Shown here piece after piece: positions 31,579 to 39,754 of a stretch of 64,000 nt of DNA. The DNA is from Parvibaculum sp035325945 (GTDB taxonomy: Bacteria; Pseudomonadota; Alphaproteobacteria; Parvibaculales; Parvibaculaceae), in NCBI RefSeq assembly GCF_035325945.1, contig NZ_DAOKYX010000002.1, positions 1 to 64,000 on the forward strand, written 5' to 3'. Every line of letters begins with the position of its first letter. Position 1 is the stretch's first letter. The position numbers and the translations under genes are program-made. The notes beneath the pieces were generated by a model. That model was given only the letters and a program-made list of their open reading frames with translations. It did not search any database and was not told the DNA's origin.

Positions 31579-33729
31579 ATGCTGCGCCAGTACGAGCTGG
31601 TTGATCGGGTTCTGGGCTACGATCCGAAAGCGGACGAAGCCCTCATCAACCGCGCCTATGTCTATGCCATGAAGCAGCATGGCAACCAGATGCGGGCGAG
31701 CGGCGACCCCTATTTCTCGCATCCGATCGAGGTCGCAGGGATTCTCACCGATCTCAAGCTCGACACCGCGACCATCGTCACCGCGATCCTGCACGACACG
31801 ATCGAGGATACGGGCGCGACCATGGAGGAGCTGACCAAGCTCTTCGGCGCCGAGGTCGCCAATCTCGTCGATGGCGTGACCAAGCTCACGCGGATCGAGA
31901 TCACGTCGGAGCGCTCCAAGCAGGCGGAGAATTTCCGCAAGTTCCTGCTGGCCATGTCGAACGACATCCGCGTGCTGCTCGTCAAGCTCGCGGACCGGCT
32001 CCACAACATGCGGACGCTGCATTTCATTCCGTCCCCGGAGAAGCGCCGCCGCATTGCGCAGGAGACGATGGACATCTATGCGCCGCTTGCCGGCCGCATG
32101 GGCATTCAGGAAATCCGCGAGGAGCTGGAAGACCTCGCCTTCAAGGAACTCAATCCCGAGGCGCGCGAAACGCTGCTGAAGCGGCTCAACGAATTTCATT
32201 CGGCAAGCTCGGAAACGCTCAAGCGCATCGCGGAGAGCCTTCAGGCGCGGCTGGAGGAGGGAGGCCTTGCCTGCAAGGTCGACGGGCGGCTGAAGCGCGC
32301 CTATTCGATCTGGCGCAAGATGGAGCGCCGGGCGATCTCGCTCGAGCAGCTTTCCGATATTTTCGGCTTCCGTGTCATCGTCGACGATGTCGGGGACTGC
32401 TATCGCGCCGTCGGCATTCTGCATACGAACTGGCCGATGGTTCCGGGCCGGTTCAAGGATTACATCTCGACGCCGAAGAACAACGGCTATCGCTCGATCC
32501 ACACCACCATGATCGGGCCGGAGAACAAACGCGTCGAGGTGCAGATCCGCACGCACAAGATGCACGAGGTGGCCGAACTCGGCATCGCCGCGCACTGGCT
32601 CTACAAGGACGGTTCGAGCGGCGCGGAGCGCTCCGAGGAATTCGCGAGCACGTTCCGCTGGCTGCGTCAGCTCATCGAAATGCTGGAGCATGGCGGCACG
32701 CCGGAAGAGTTTCTGGAGCACACCAAGCTCCAGATGTATTCGGACCAGGTGTTCTGCTTCACGCCCAAGGGGCTTCTCATCACGCTGCCGCGCGGCGCGA
32801 CGCCGATCGATTTCGCCTATGCCGTCCATACGGAAGTCGGTGACAGTTGCGTCGGCTGCAAGATCAACGGCCGGCACATGCCGCTGCGCTCCATCCTTCA
32901 GAATGGCGACGAGGTGGAGATCATCCGCTCGCAGGCCCAGCGTCCCTCACCCGGCTGGGAGGCATTCGTCGCAACGGGCAAGGCGCGCTCGGCCATCCGC
33001 CGCGCGATCCGGCAGGCCAAGCAGGCCGAGTTCGGCAGGCTCGGACGGCAGATCGTCAAGGGCGTGTTCGAGGCGGCGGGCAAGGAGGTGACGGATGTCA
33101 TCCTCCAGCGCGCCATCGGACCTCTGCATATGGACGATCTCGGCGATCTTCTCGCTTCAGTCGGCGATGGCACTCTGACCGGCCAGCAGGTGCTCGAAAC
33201 GGTCTATCCCGAACTCCCGGCGAAGAAGACCCCGGCCCGCAAATCCGTCAAGGCCAATGGCGCCGGCGACCACCGCGCCGTGGTGCGGTTGACGGGCCGC
33301 GGGCACGGTCTGGCGATCCGCATGGCGCCGGACAGCCAGCCGCTGCCCGGCGAGCGCATCGTCGGCATCATCACGCCGGGCGAAGGCGTGACCGTCTATC
33401 CCATCGACGCGCCCGCTCTGGCCGAGTTCGACGGCGAACCCACGCGCTGGCTCGATGTGAAGTGGGATATCGACCCCGACCATCCGCAGAGTTTCCCCGC
33501 GCGCCTCAACATCACGGCGCGGAACGAGGTCGGCGCGCTCGGCCACATCACATCGCTCATCGCCGACTATGGCAGCAACATCACGAATCTGAGCATGACG
33601 GAGCGGGATTCCGATTTCTACGACATGCAGGTCGATCTCGAGGTCCGCGACTTCAAGCACCTGACCCGGATCATGTCGGCGCTAAACGGACTTTCCGTCG
33701 TGAGCAAGGTCATCCGGCCCCGCCGCTAG
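31579..33729 (+). CDS. rsh: bifunctional (p)ppGpp synthetase/hydrolase (RelA/SpoT homologue)
   Basis: Makes and degrades the stringent-response alarmone. The 716-residue protein has an HD hydrolase domain (YFSHPIEVAGIL and HDTIEDTG), a synthetase domain (GRFKDYISTPKNNGYRSIHTT and the EVQIRTHKMHEVAELGIAAHW run), a TGS domain (VFCFTPKGLLITLPRGATPIDFAY) and a C-terminal ACT domain. The HD catalytic residues look intact, so both activities are expected; this is normally the only long RSH in alphaproteobacteria. Confidence 0.96.
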   Translation: MLRQYELVDRVLGYDPKADEALINRAYVYAMKQHGNQMRASGDPYFSHPIEVAGILTDLKLDTATIVTAILHDTIEDTGATMEELTKLFGAEVANLVDGVTKLTRIEITSERSKQAENFRKFLLAMSNDIRVLLVKLADRLHNMRTLHFIPSPEKRRRIAQETMDIYAPLAGRMGIQEIREELEDLAFKELNPEARETLLKRLNEFHSASSETLKRIAESLQARLEEGGLACKVDGRLKRAYSIWRKMERRAISLEQLSDIFGFRVIVDDVGDCYRAVGILHTNWPMVPGRFKDYISTPKNNGYRSIHTTMIGPENKRVEVQIRTHKMHEVAELGIAAHWLYKDGSSGAERSEEFASTFRWLRQLIEMLEHGGTPEEFLEHTKLQMYSDQVFCFTPKGLLITLPRGATPIDFAYAVHTEVGDSCVGCKINGRHMPLRSILQNGDEVEIIRSQAQRPSPGWEAFVATGKARSAIRRAIRQAKQAEFGRLGRQIVKGVFEAAGKEVTDVILQRAIGPLHMDDLGDLLASVGDGTLTGQQVLETVYPELPAKKTPARKSVKANGAGDHRAVVRLTGRGHGLAIRMAPDSQPLPGERIVGIITPGEGVTVYPIDAPALAEFDGEPTRWLDVKWDIDPDHPQSFPARLNITARNEVGALGHITSLIADYGSNITNLSMTERDSDFYDMQVDLEVRDFKHLTRIMSALNGLSVVSKVIRPRR

Positions 33730-33837
33730 GGGCGCGCGGGGGCTCGCATCAGCCTGTCCGGGGCTACGCAGGGCGCGTAATTTTCGGGCCATGGCAGCCG
33801 AAATCTGCTATCCCGAAGCGCCATAACGAGGGGCGCC

Positions 33838-34422
33838 ATGAAAGAAGCGAAAGTTCTCAAGGAATTCGAAAAGGCCGGAGCCCTGCTCAGGGGCCACTTC
33901 ATCCTGTCCTCCGGATTGCACAGCCCGATGTTCCTGCAAAAGGCATTGGTGTTCATGAATCCGAAGCGGACCTCGCGGCTCTGCAAGGCGCTCGCCGCCA
34001 AGGTGAGGGACGAGGTGGACGACGATATTGACGCCATCGTCTCGCCGGCCGTCGGCGGCATCATTCCGGGCTATGAGACGGCGCGGCATCTCGGCGTGCC
34101 CGCCATGTATGTGGAGCGCGAGGATGGCGAATTCGTCGTCCGCCGCGGCTTTCCGCTGAAGAAGGGCATGAAGGTGCTCATGGTTGAGGACATCGTCACG
34201 ACCGGCCTTTCCTCCCGCGAATGCATCGCGGCGATCAAGAAGACCGGCGCGCGCGTCGTCGCGGCGGCCTGCCTCATCGACCGCTCGGGCGGCCGGGCCA
34301 ATGTCGGCGCCAAGCTCGTCTCTCTGGCGCAGATCGACATTCCGGCCTATCCCGCGAGCGAACTCCCGCCCGAACTGGCGGACATTCCGGCCACCAAGCC
34401 AGGCAGCCGGGGCCTCAAATAA
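33838..34422 (+). CDS. pyrE: orotate phosphoribosyltransferase
   Basis: Converts orotate and PRPP to OMP in pyrimidine synthesis. The 194-residue protein has HFILSSGLHSPMFLQKAL at the N terminus and the PRPP-binding loop VLMVEDIVTTGLSSRECI. The flexible loop EFVVRRGFPLKKG lies before it. It begins 108 bases after rsh and shares its strand with the DUF2062 gene downstream. Confidence 0.95.
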   Translation: MKEAKVLKEFEKAGALLRGHFILSSGLHSPMFLQKALVFMNPKRTSRLCKALAAKVRDEVDDDIDAIVSPAVGGIIPGYETARHLGVPAMYVEREDGEFVVRRGFPLKKGMKVLMVEDIVTTGLSSRECIAAIKKTGARVVAAACLIDRSGGRANVGAKLVSLAQIDIPAYPASELPPELADIPATKPGSRGLK

Positions 34423-34432
34423 GGAATGATCG

Positions 34433-35035
34433 GTGTTCCGGCGTAGGGTCCAGCTTTCCGCCTTGCAGAAAATGCGGGAGTCATTGTGGCCCCGCATCGG
34501 CTGGAAGCGCGCGAGCCTTTATGTCTGGCGGCGCGTCTGGCGGCTGAGCGGCACGCCCCATGCGATCGCGATCGGGGTCGCGGCGGGGGCGTTCGTCTCC
34601 TTCACGCCCTTTCTCGGCTTCCATGTCATGATGGCCCTGCTGATCGCATGGGTGCTGCGCGGTAATCTCATTGCGGCCGTATTCGGCACGATGGTCGGCA
34701 ATCCCGTTTCCTATCCGCCGATCTGGTTTGCCACCTACGATCTCGGCAACCGGCTCCTCGGCCTGTCGGGGCGGCCGAATGTGAACCTCACCGAGCTGCT
34801 GATGGGCGGCAAGGCGTTCGACGTGATCCTCCCGGTCATGGTGCCGATGGCGATCGGGGCCGTGCCGCTCGGTCTTGCGGGCGGGCTCGCCGCCTATTTC
34901 TTCGTCAAGACGGCCGTCTCGGCCTATCAATTACGCAGGCGCGAGCAGCTTGAGGAGCGGGCGCTTTCGCGGCATGTGGAAGACGCCGTGCCGGCACCGG
35001 CAGGCAATGAGAGCGAAAACGACGAGCAGGAATAG
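34433..35035 (+). CDS. DUF2062 membrane protein
   Basis: A 200-residue inner-membrane protein of unknown function with a basic N terminus, then the DUF2062 core: GTPHAIAIGVAAGAFVSFTPFLGFH, a second segment LLIAWVLRGNLIAAVFGTMVGNP, and a third around VMVPMAIGAVPLGLAGGLAAYF. It starts with GTG 10 bases after the pyrE stop; AAGGA lies 7-8 bases upstream. pyrE-DUF2062-pdxJ-acpS is a common alphaproteobacterial order. Confidence 0.88.
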   Translation: MFRRRVQLSALQKMRESLWPRIGWKRASLYVWRRVWRLSGTPHAIAIGVAAGAFVSFTPFLGFHVMMALLIAWVLRGNLIAAVFGTMVGNPVSYPPIWFATYDLGNRLLGLSGRPNVNLTELLMGGKAFDVILPVMVPMAIGAVPLGLAGGLAAYFFVKTAVSAYQLRRREQLEERALSRHVEDAVPAPAGNESENDEQE

Positions 35036-35086
35036 AAGCATCCGGCATTGAGCGCGCGATCCGCGCTGCCGGCGGAGATGGAAGAG

Positions 35087-35854
35087 ATGAGCGGACAGAA
35101 GGCGGCGCATCTGCGCCTCGGCGTGAATATCGACCATGTGGCCACGATCAGGAACGCGCGTGGCGGCGATCATCCCGATCCGGTGCGGGCGGCCGAGGCC
35201 GCCGCGGCGGCGGGCGCCGATGGCATCACGGCGCATCTGCGCGAGGATCGCCGGCACATCCGCGACCGCGACATCGAGCAGTTGATGAGCACGATCGGGC
35301 TGCCGCTCAATCTGGAAATGGCGGCGACGGAGGAAATGCTTGAAATCGCCCTCCGGCACCGCCCGCATGCCTGCTGCATCGTGCCCGAGCGGCGCGAGGA
35401 GGTGACGACCGAGGGCGGCCTCGACGTCGCGGGCCATCGCGAGCATCTGGCGCCTTACGTGGCGAAGCTGCGTGATGCGGGCATTCGCGTCTCGCTCTTC
35501 ATCAATCCCGACCGCCACCAGCTCGAAGCCGCTGTGGCTCTCGGCGCGCCGGTGGTGGAGCTTCACACCGGCGCCTATTGCGAGGCGGAGGGAGCGGCGC
35601 GCGCGGCCGAGCTTGCCCGCCTCACGGCAGCGGCGCGCGAGGGCGGGGCTCTGGGGCTCGAGATCCATGCGGGCCACGGCCTCACCTTCGCCAATGTCGG
35701 GCCCGTGGCCGCGCTGCCGGAAGTGGCGGAACTCAATATCGGACATTTCCTGATCGGCGAGGCGATATTCACCGGCCTCGATCAGGCGATCAGGCGCATG
35801 CGCGCCCTGATGGAGGAAGCGCGCGCGGAGGCGCTTTGCGCACCGAAGGCATGA
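35087..35854 (+). CDS. pdxJ: pyridoxine 5'-phosphate synthase
   Basis: Forms pyridoxine phosphate from deoxyxylulose phosphate and aminoacetone phosphate. The 255-residue protein begins with the family stretch LRLGVNIDHVATIRNARGG and continues with DGITAHLREDRRHI, EMAATEEML, CIVPERREEVTTEGGLD and the late NIGHFLIGEAIF. ATG 35087 is chosen for a purine-rich GGAG/GAAGAG upstream and because family homology starts soon after; the frame is open 13 codons further. acpS follows after 10 bases. Confidence 0.95.
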   Translation: MSGQKAAHLRLGVNIDHVATIRNARGGDHPDPVRAAEAAAAAGADGITAHLREDRRHIRDRDIEQLMSTIGLPLNLEMAATEEMLEIALRHRPHACCIVPERREEVTTEGGLDVAGHREHLAPYVAKLRDAGIRVSLFINPDRHQLEAAVALGAPVVELHTGAYCEAEGAARAAELARLTAAAREGGALGLEIHAGHGLTFANVGPVAALPEVAELNIGHFLIGEAIFTGLDQAIRRMRALMEEARAEALCAPKA

Positions 35855-35864
35855 GCTCGAGGGC

Positions 35865-36293
35865 ATGGCCATGAGCATGATCATCGGTATCGGCAACGAC
35901 ATGATCGACATCAGGCGGGTCGAGCGGACGCTCGAACGCTTCGGCGACCGCTTCACCGAGCGGATTTTCACCGAGGTGGAGCGACAGAAATCCGACCGCC
36001 GGAAAAACCGGGCCGCCTCCTATGCCAAGCGGTTCGCGGCCAAGGAGGCATGCGCCAAGGCGCTCGGCACCGGGCTCAATCGCGGCGTCTTCTGGCGGGA
36101 TATGGGGGTCGTCAACCTGCGAGGCGGCCAGCCCACCATGGCGCTGACGGGCGGCGCGCGCGCGCGGCTGGAGGCGATCACCCCGGTGGGCATGGAGGCC
36201 GTCATCCATATAACGATTACGGATGATCATCCGCTCGCCCAGGCATTTGTCATAATTTCGGCCATTCCGGCGGGGAATATGGCCGGCCGATAG
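35865..36293 (+). CDS. acpS: holo-[acyl-carrier-protein] synthase
   Basis: Attaches phosphopantetheine to acyl carrier protein. The 142-residue protein has the AcpS signature IIGIGNDMIDIRRVERTLERFGDRF and the FAAKEACAKALGTG helix with the metal-binding Glu. Three in-frame Met codons stand at 35865, 35871 and 35877; GAGGG precedes the first. It follows pdxJ closely, with lepB 85 bases downstream. Confidence 0.94.
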   Translation: MAMSMIIGIGNDMIDIRRVERTLERFGDRFTERIFTEVERQKSDRRKNRAASYAKRFAAKEACAKALGTGLNRGVFWRDMGVVNLRGGQPTMALTGGARARLEAITPVGMEAVIHITITDDHPLAQAFVIISAIPAGNMAGR

Positions 36294-36377
36294 AAGCGGT
36301 TGGTGGGGCCGGGGTCTATGCTATTGTCCGCCTGTCCCGGGACGGGAATGGAAGGACCGGGACGCAGGAGCTGGATA

Positions 36378-37136
36378 ATGTCGATGAGTGAACAAGCAAA
36401 TACAGGCCGGGGCGGCGCCATAGGCGAAAATATCCGCACCATAGGCTACGCACTTCTGATCGCCCTCATCATCAGGGCGTTTTTTTTCCAGCCCTTCAAC
36501 ATCCCGTCGAGTTCCATGGTGCCGACGCTGCTCGTCGGCGACTACCTTTTCGTTTCCAAATACAGCTACGGCTACTCGAAACACTCGCTGCCCTTCAGCC
36601 CGCCGATCTTCGACGGCCGTATCCTCGCTCGCCAGCCGCACAGGGGCGACGTGGTCGTCTTCAAGAAGCCGACCGACAACAGGACGGATTTCATCAAGCG
36701 GCTGATCGGCCTTCCCGGCGACCGGATTCAGATGAAGGATGGCGTGCTCTATCTCAACGGCACGGCGGTTCCGAAAGTCAGGATCGAGGATTTCGTCGAG
36801 CGCGACGAGTTCGGCAGCGTCATTCGCGTGCCGCAATATCGCGAGACGCTTCCCAACGGCGTCACCTATACGACGCTCGATTTCCAGCAGAACGGCGACC
36901 TCGACAACACCGATGTCTATGTCGTGCCGCCCGGCCATTATTTCATGATGGGCGACAATCGCGACAATTCGATGGATAGCCGCGTGCCGAGCGTGGTCGG
37001 CTATGTGCCGTTCGAGAACCTCGTCGGAAAAGCCGAGATCATTTTCTTCTCGACCGATGGCAGCGCGCATTTCTGGGAGTTCTGGCGGTGGCCGTCCTCG
37101 ATCCGCTGGAACCGCATTTTCATGTGGGTCGATTGA
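36378..37136 (+). CDS. lepB: signal peptidase I
   Basis: Removes signal peptides from exported proteins at the outer face of the inner membrane. The 252-residue protein has one N-terminal TM segment (YALLIALIIRAFFF), then the catalytic serine in PSSSMVPTL, the general-base lysine in FIKRLIGLPGD, and MGDNRDNSMDSR (box E). ATG 36378 follows AGGAG at 8 bases; the open frame upstream shows no family features. Its end overlaps the RNase III start. Confidence 0.95.
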   Translation: MSMSEQANTGRGGAIGENIRTIGYALLIALIIRAFFFQPFNIPSSSMVPTLLVGDYLFVSKYSYGYSKHSLPFSPPIFDGRILARQPHRGDVVVFKKPTDNRTDFIKRLIGLPGDRIQMKDGVLYLNGTAVPKVRIEDFVERDEFGSVIRVPQYRETLPNGVTYTTLDFQQNGDLDNTDVYVVPPGHYFMMGDNRDNSMDSRVPSVVGYVPFENLVGKAEIIFFSTDGSAHFWEFWRWPSSIRWNRIFMWVD

Positions 37137-37840
37137 GCCGGAATCGCAGTTCCCAATATCGGGCGCTCATGGCCCGGCTGGGGCACAGCTTCAAGGATGA
37201 GAGCCTGCTCGATCTCGCGCTCTGCCATCCGAGCGCGGTAAGCGGCGCGGCCGAGGGCGCGAGCAATCAGCGGCTCGAATTTCTGGGCGACAGGGTGCTC
37301 GGCCTCGTCATCGCCGAATGGCTGCTTGGCGAGTATCCGGCGGCGGAGGAGGGCGAGCTTGCGGTGCGCCTCAACGCGCTCGTCCGCAAGGAGGCTTGTG
37401 CGGGCGTCGCCGAGAGGATCGCGCTCGGTCCCTGCCTCGCGCTCGGCCCCGGAGAGGAGCGCGGCGGCGGGCGGGAAAAAATGGCGATTCTGGCCGATGC
37501 CTGCGAGGCAGTCATCGCCGCGCTCTATCTCGATGGCGGGCTTGGCGCGGCCGAGCGCTTCATCAAGACGGAGTGGGCGGGGCTCATCGCCGGCCCGGCG
37601 CGCGCGAGGCGCGATGCGAAAACCGCGCTTCAGGAATGGACGCAGGCGCTCGGACGTGGCATCCCCACATACAGGGAAGCCGGGCGCTTCGGCCCCGATC
37701 ACGCGCCCGTCTTCACGGTGCGGGTCGAGATCGCGGGGCTCGAGCCCATAACAGGCGAAGGCGGATCGAAGCGGCAGGCCGAGCAGGCAGCCGCCGGCGC
37801 CATGCTGATCAGAGAAGGTGTCTGGAACGACGATGAGTGA
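37133..37840 (+). CDS. rnc: ribonuclease III
   Basis: Cleaves double-stranded RNA in rRNA and mRNA maturation. It has the catalytic signature NQRLEFLGDRVLG, a second metal-binding segment DACEAVIAALYLDGG, and a C-terminal dsRNA-binding domain (TALQEWTQALG ... SKRQAEQAAAGAML). The start is uncertain: TTG 37133, overlapping the lepB stop, gives 235 residues and best matches the usual N-terminal length. GTG 37088 has a better GGGAG site, and ATG 37169 would cut the first helix. The NQRL in place of NERL is a common alphaproteobacterial form. Confidence 0.93.
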   Translation: MSRNRSSQYRALMARLGHSFKDESLLDLALCHPSAVSGAAEGASNQRLEFLGDRVLGLVIAEWLLGEYPAAEEGELAVRLNALVRKEACAGVAERIALGPCLALGPGEERGGGREKMAILADACEAVIAALYLDGGLGAAERFIKTEWAGLIAGPARARRDAKTALQEWTQALGRGIPTYREAGRFGPDHAPVFTVRVEIAGLEPITGEGGSKRQAEQAAAGAMLIREGVWNDDE

Positions 37841-38765
37841 GATGGCAAACAGGAGCGGTGAGACACGATGCGGCTTCGTCGCCATCATTGGCGCGCCCAA
37901 TGCGGGCAAATCGACGCTGCTCAACGCGCTTGTCGGCTCCAAGGTCGCCATCGTCACGCATAAGGTGCAGACGACGCGCAGCCGCATCCGCGGCATCGCC
38001 ATCGAAGGTCAGGCGCAGATCATTTTCGTCGACACGCCCGGCATCTTCAAGCCGAAGCGTCGGCTCGATCGCGCCATGGTGGAAGCCGCCTGGGGCGGGG
38101 CGGGCGATGCCGACCTCATCGTGGTCATGGTGGACACGGAGCGCGGCCGCACCGCCGATGTCGATCGTGTGCTCGAGGGCCTGCGCGATCAGGGGCGCAA
38201 GGCGATCCTCGTCCTCAACAAGACGGACGCGCTCGCCAGCGAAAAGGGGCGAGAGAAATTGCTGAAGCTCGCAAGCGATCTCGATGCGACGGGGCTCTTC
38301 ACCGACACTTTCATGATCTCGGCGCTCACCGGCGACGGCGTCGCCGATCTGAAGATGCATATCGCGGAGCGCATGCCGAAAGGCGCGTGGCACTATCCGG
38401 AGGATCAGGCGGCGGACGTGCCCCTGCGCTCGCTCGCGGCGGAAGTCACGCGCGAGAAGCTCTTTCTCAGGCTCCATGACGAGCTGCCCTACGAACTCAC
38501 CGTGGAGACGGAGCAGTGGGAGCACAAGAAGGACGGCTCGATCCGCATCCAGCAGGTGATCTACGTCCAGCGCGAGAGCCAGCGCAAGATTGCGCTCGGC
38601 GCCGGCGGACAGACGATCAAGACGGTCGGCCAGCTCGCGCGCGCCGAACTCGAGGAAATGCTCGGAACGAAAGTGCATCTCTTCCTGTTCGTGAAAGTGC
38701 GTGAAAACTGGGGTGAGGATCGCGAGCGCTATCGCGAGATGGGCCTCGATTTCCCGAAGGATTGA
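37833..38765 (+). CDS. era: GTPase Era
   Basis: 16S rRNA-binding GTPase for small-subunit maturation. The 310-residue protein has G1 GAPNAGKST, the switch region THKVQTTRSRIRGI, G3 DTPG, G4 NKTD and the C-terminal KH domain (ALGAGGQTIKTVGQLARAELEEM). ATG 37833 is taken with an 8-base overlap on rnc; a GTG at 37818 also fits the frame. The lepB-rnc-era order with overlapping ends suggests one transcript. Confidence 0.95.
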   Translation: MSEMANRSGETRCGFVAIIGAPNAGKSTLLNALVGSKVAIVTHKVQTTRSRIRGIAIEGQAQIIFVDTPGIFKPKRRLDRAMVEAAWGGAGDADLIVVMVDTERGRTADVDRVLEGLRDQGRKAILVLNKTDALASEKGREKLLKLASDLDATGLFTDTFMISALTGDGVADLKMHIAERMPKGAWHYPEDQAADVPLRSLAAEVTREKLFLRLHDELPYELTVETEQWEHKKDGSIRIQQVIYVQRESQRKIALGAGGQTIKTVGQLARAELEEMLGTKVHLFLFVKVRENWGEDRERYREMGLDFPKD

Positions 38766-38840
38766 GGGGCGCACGGATCCGCGTCCGCCCGCGGCGTCCG
38801 TTCGGGCGTCGCAGGGGCGGCCGAAGAGAGGTGAACGCTC

Positions 38841-39602
38841 TTGGAATGGCGTGACGAAGGCATTGTGCTCTCCGCGCGGCCCTATGGCGAAACGGGCGCG
38901 ATCGTCGAGCTTTTGACGCGCGCGCATGGCCGCCATCTCGGCCTTGTGCGCGGCGGCGCGGCGCGGCGTCACAAGAGCATGCTGCAACCGGGAAACAGCC
39001 TCGCGGCGCATTGGCGCGCGCGCCTCGCCGAGCATCTTGGCACCTATACGGTGGAGACGCAGAAGCCGCGCGCGGGGCTCATCATGGAAAATGGCTTCTC
39101 GCTTCTCGGACTGAGCGCCGCTTGCGCGGTGGCGGGCGTCATTCCCGAGCGCGAGGCGCATCCCGCGCTCTATGAGGGGTTCGAGCTTCTGCTCGACACG
39201 ATGGAGGACGCGGATATCTGGCCAGCGGTCTATGTGCGCTGGGAGCTTGGCCTGCTTCAGGAGCTTGGCTTCGGCCTCGATCTCGGCCAATGCGCCGCGA
39301 CGGGCGCGCGCGAGGATCTCGTCTATGTGTCCCCGAGAAGCGGCGCGGCCGTCAGCCGCGCGGCGGGCGAGCCGTGGCGGGACCGCCTCTTTCGCCTGCC
39401 GCCGTTTCTCGTCGGCTCGCAGGCGGGCGAGGCGACGGCCGAGGATGTGCTGGAAGGGCTTCGCATCACCGGGCATTTCCTCGACCGGCATCTCTTTTCC
39501 GCGCAGCAGCGCCATTTGCCCGATGCGCGGATCAGGCTTCAGGAGCGCTTCGCGGCGCGGTCCCGAGGCCAGACGGCGGGGCGCGACGAATCGCTGATAT
39601 AA
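38841..39602 (+). CDS. recO: DNA repair protein RecO
   Basis: Works with RecR to load RecA on gapped DNA. The 253-residue protein starts with the family sequence EWRDEGIVLSARPYGETGAIVELLTRAHGRH and has the central helical and zinc-binding-like region, although only one clear cysteine (LGQCAATG) remains of the usual set. The start codon is TTG, supported by AGAGAGG 8 bases upstream and exact family fit. It follows era by 75 bases. Confidence 0.93.
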   Translation: MEWRDEGIVLSARPYGETGAIVELLTRAHGRHLGLVRGGAARRHKSMLQPGNSLAAHWRARLAEHLGTYTVETQKPRAGLIMENGFSLLGLSAACAVAGVIPEREAHPALYEGFELLLDTMEDADIWPAVYVRWELGLLQELGFGLDLGQCAATGAREDLVYVSPRSGAAVSRAAGEPWRDRLFRLPPFLVGSQAGEATAEDVLEGLRITGHFLDRHLFSAQQRHLPDARIRLQERFAARSRGQTAGRDESLI

Positions 39603-39754
39603 TGGCCATCCGCCGACATCCAATCGTCATGGCTCGTTCCCGCCGGGCCGTTCGTGCCGCCAGCCCGGCGTCGAGGAAGAAACGCGACGATCCGTAACGA
39701 AGAGGCGCAAGCCGATCCTTGTGCCGTAGATAGTCCGATGAAAGCTGAACCGAT

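Noticed and set aside
31012..32877. 621-codon minus-strand frame opposite rpoZ and rsh
   Set aside because: Shadow of two certain genes and crosses a terminator between them.
39602..39697. 31-codon basic peptide starting in the recO stop (ATAATG)
   Set aside because: Start overlap is attractive, but the sequence is very short, has no ribosome site of its own and no recognisable pattern.
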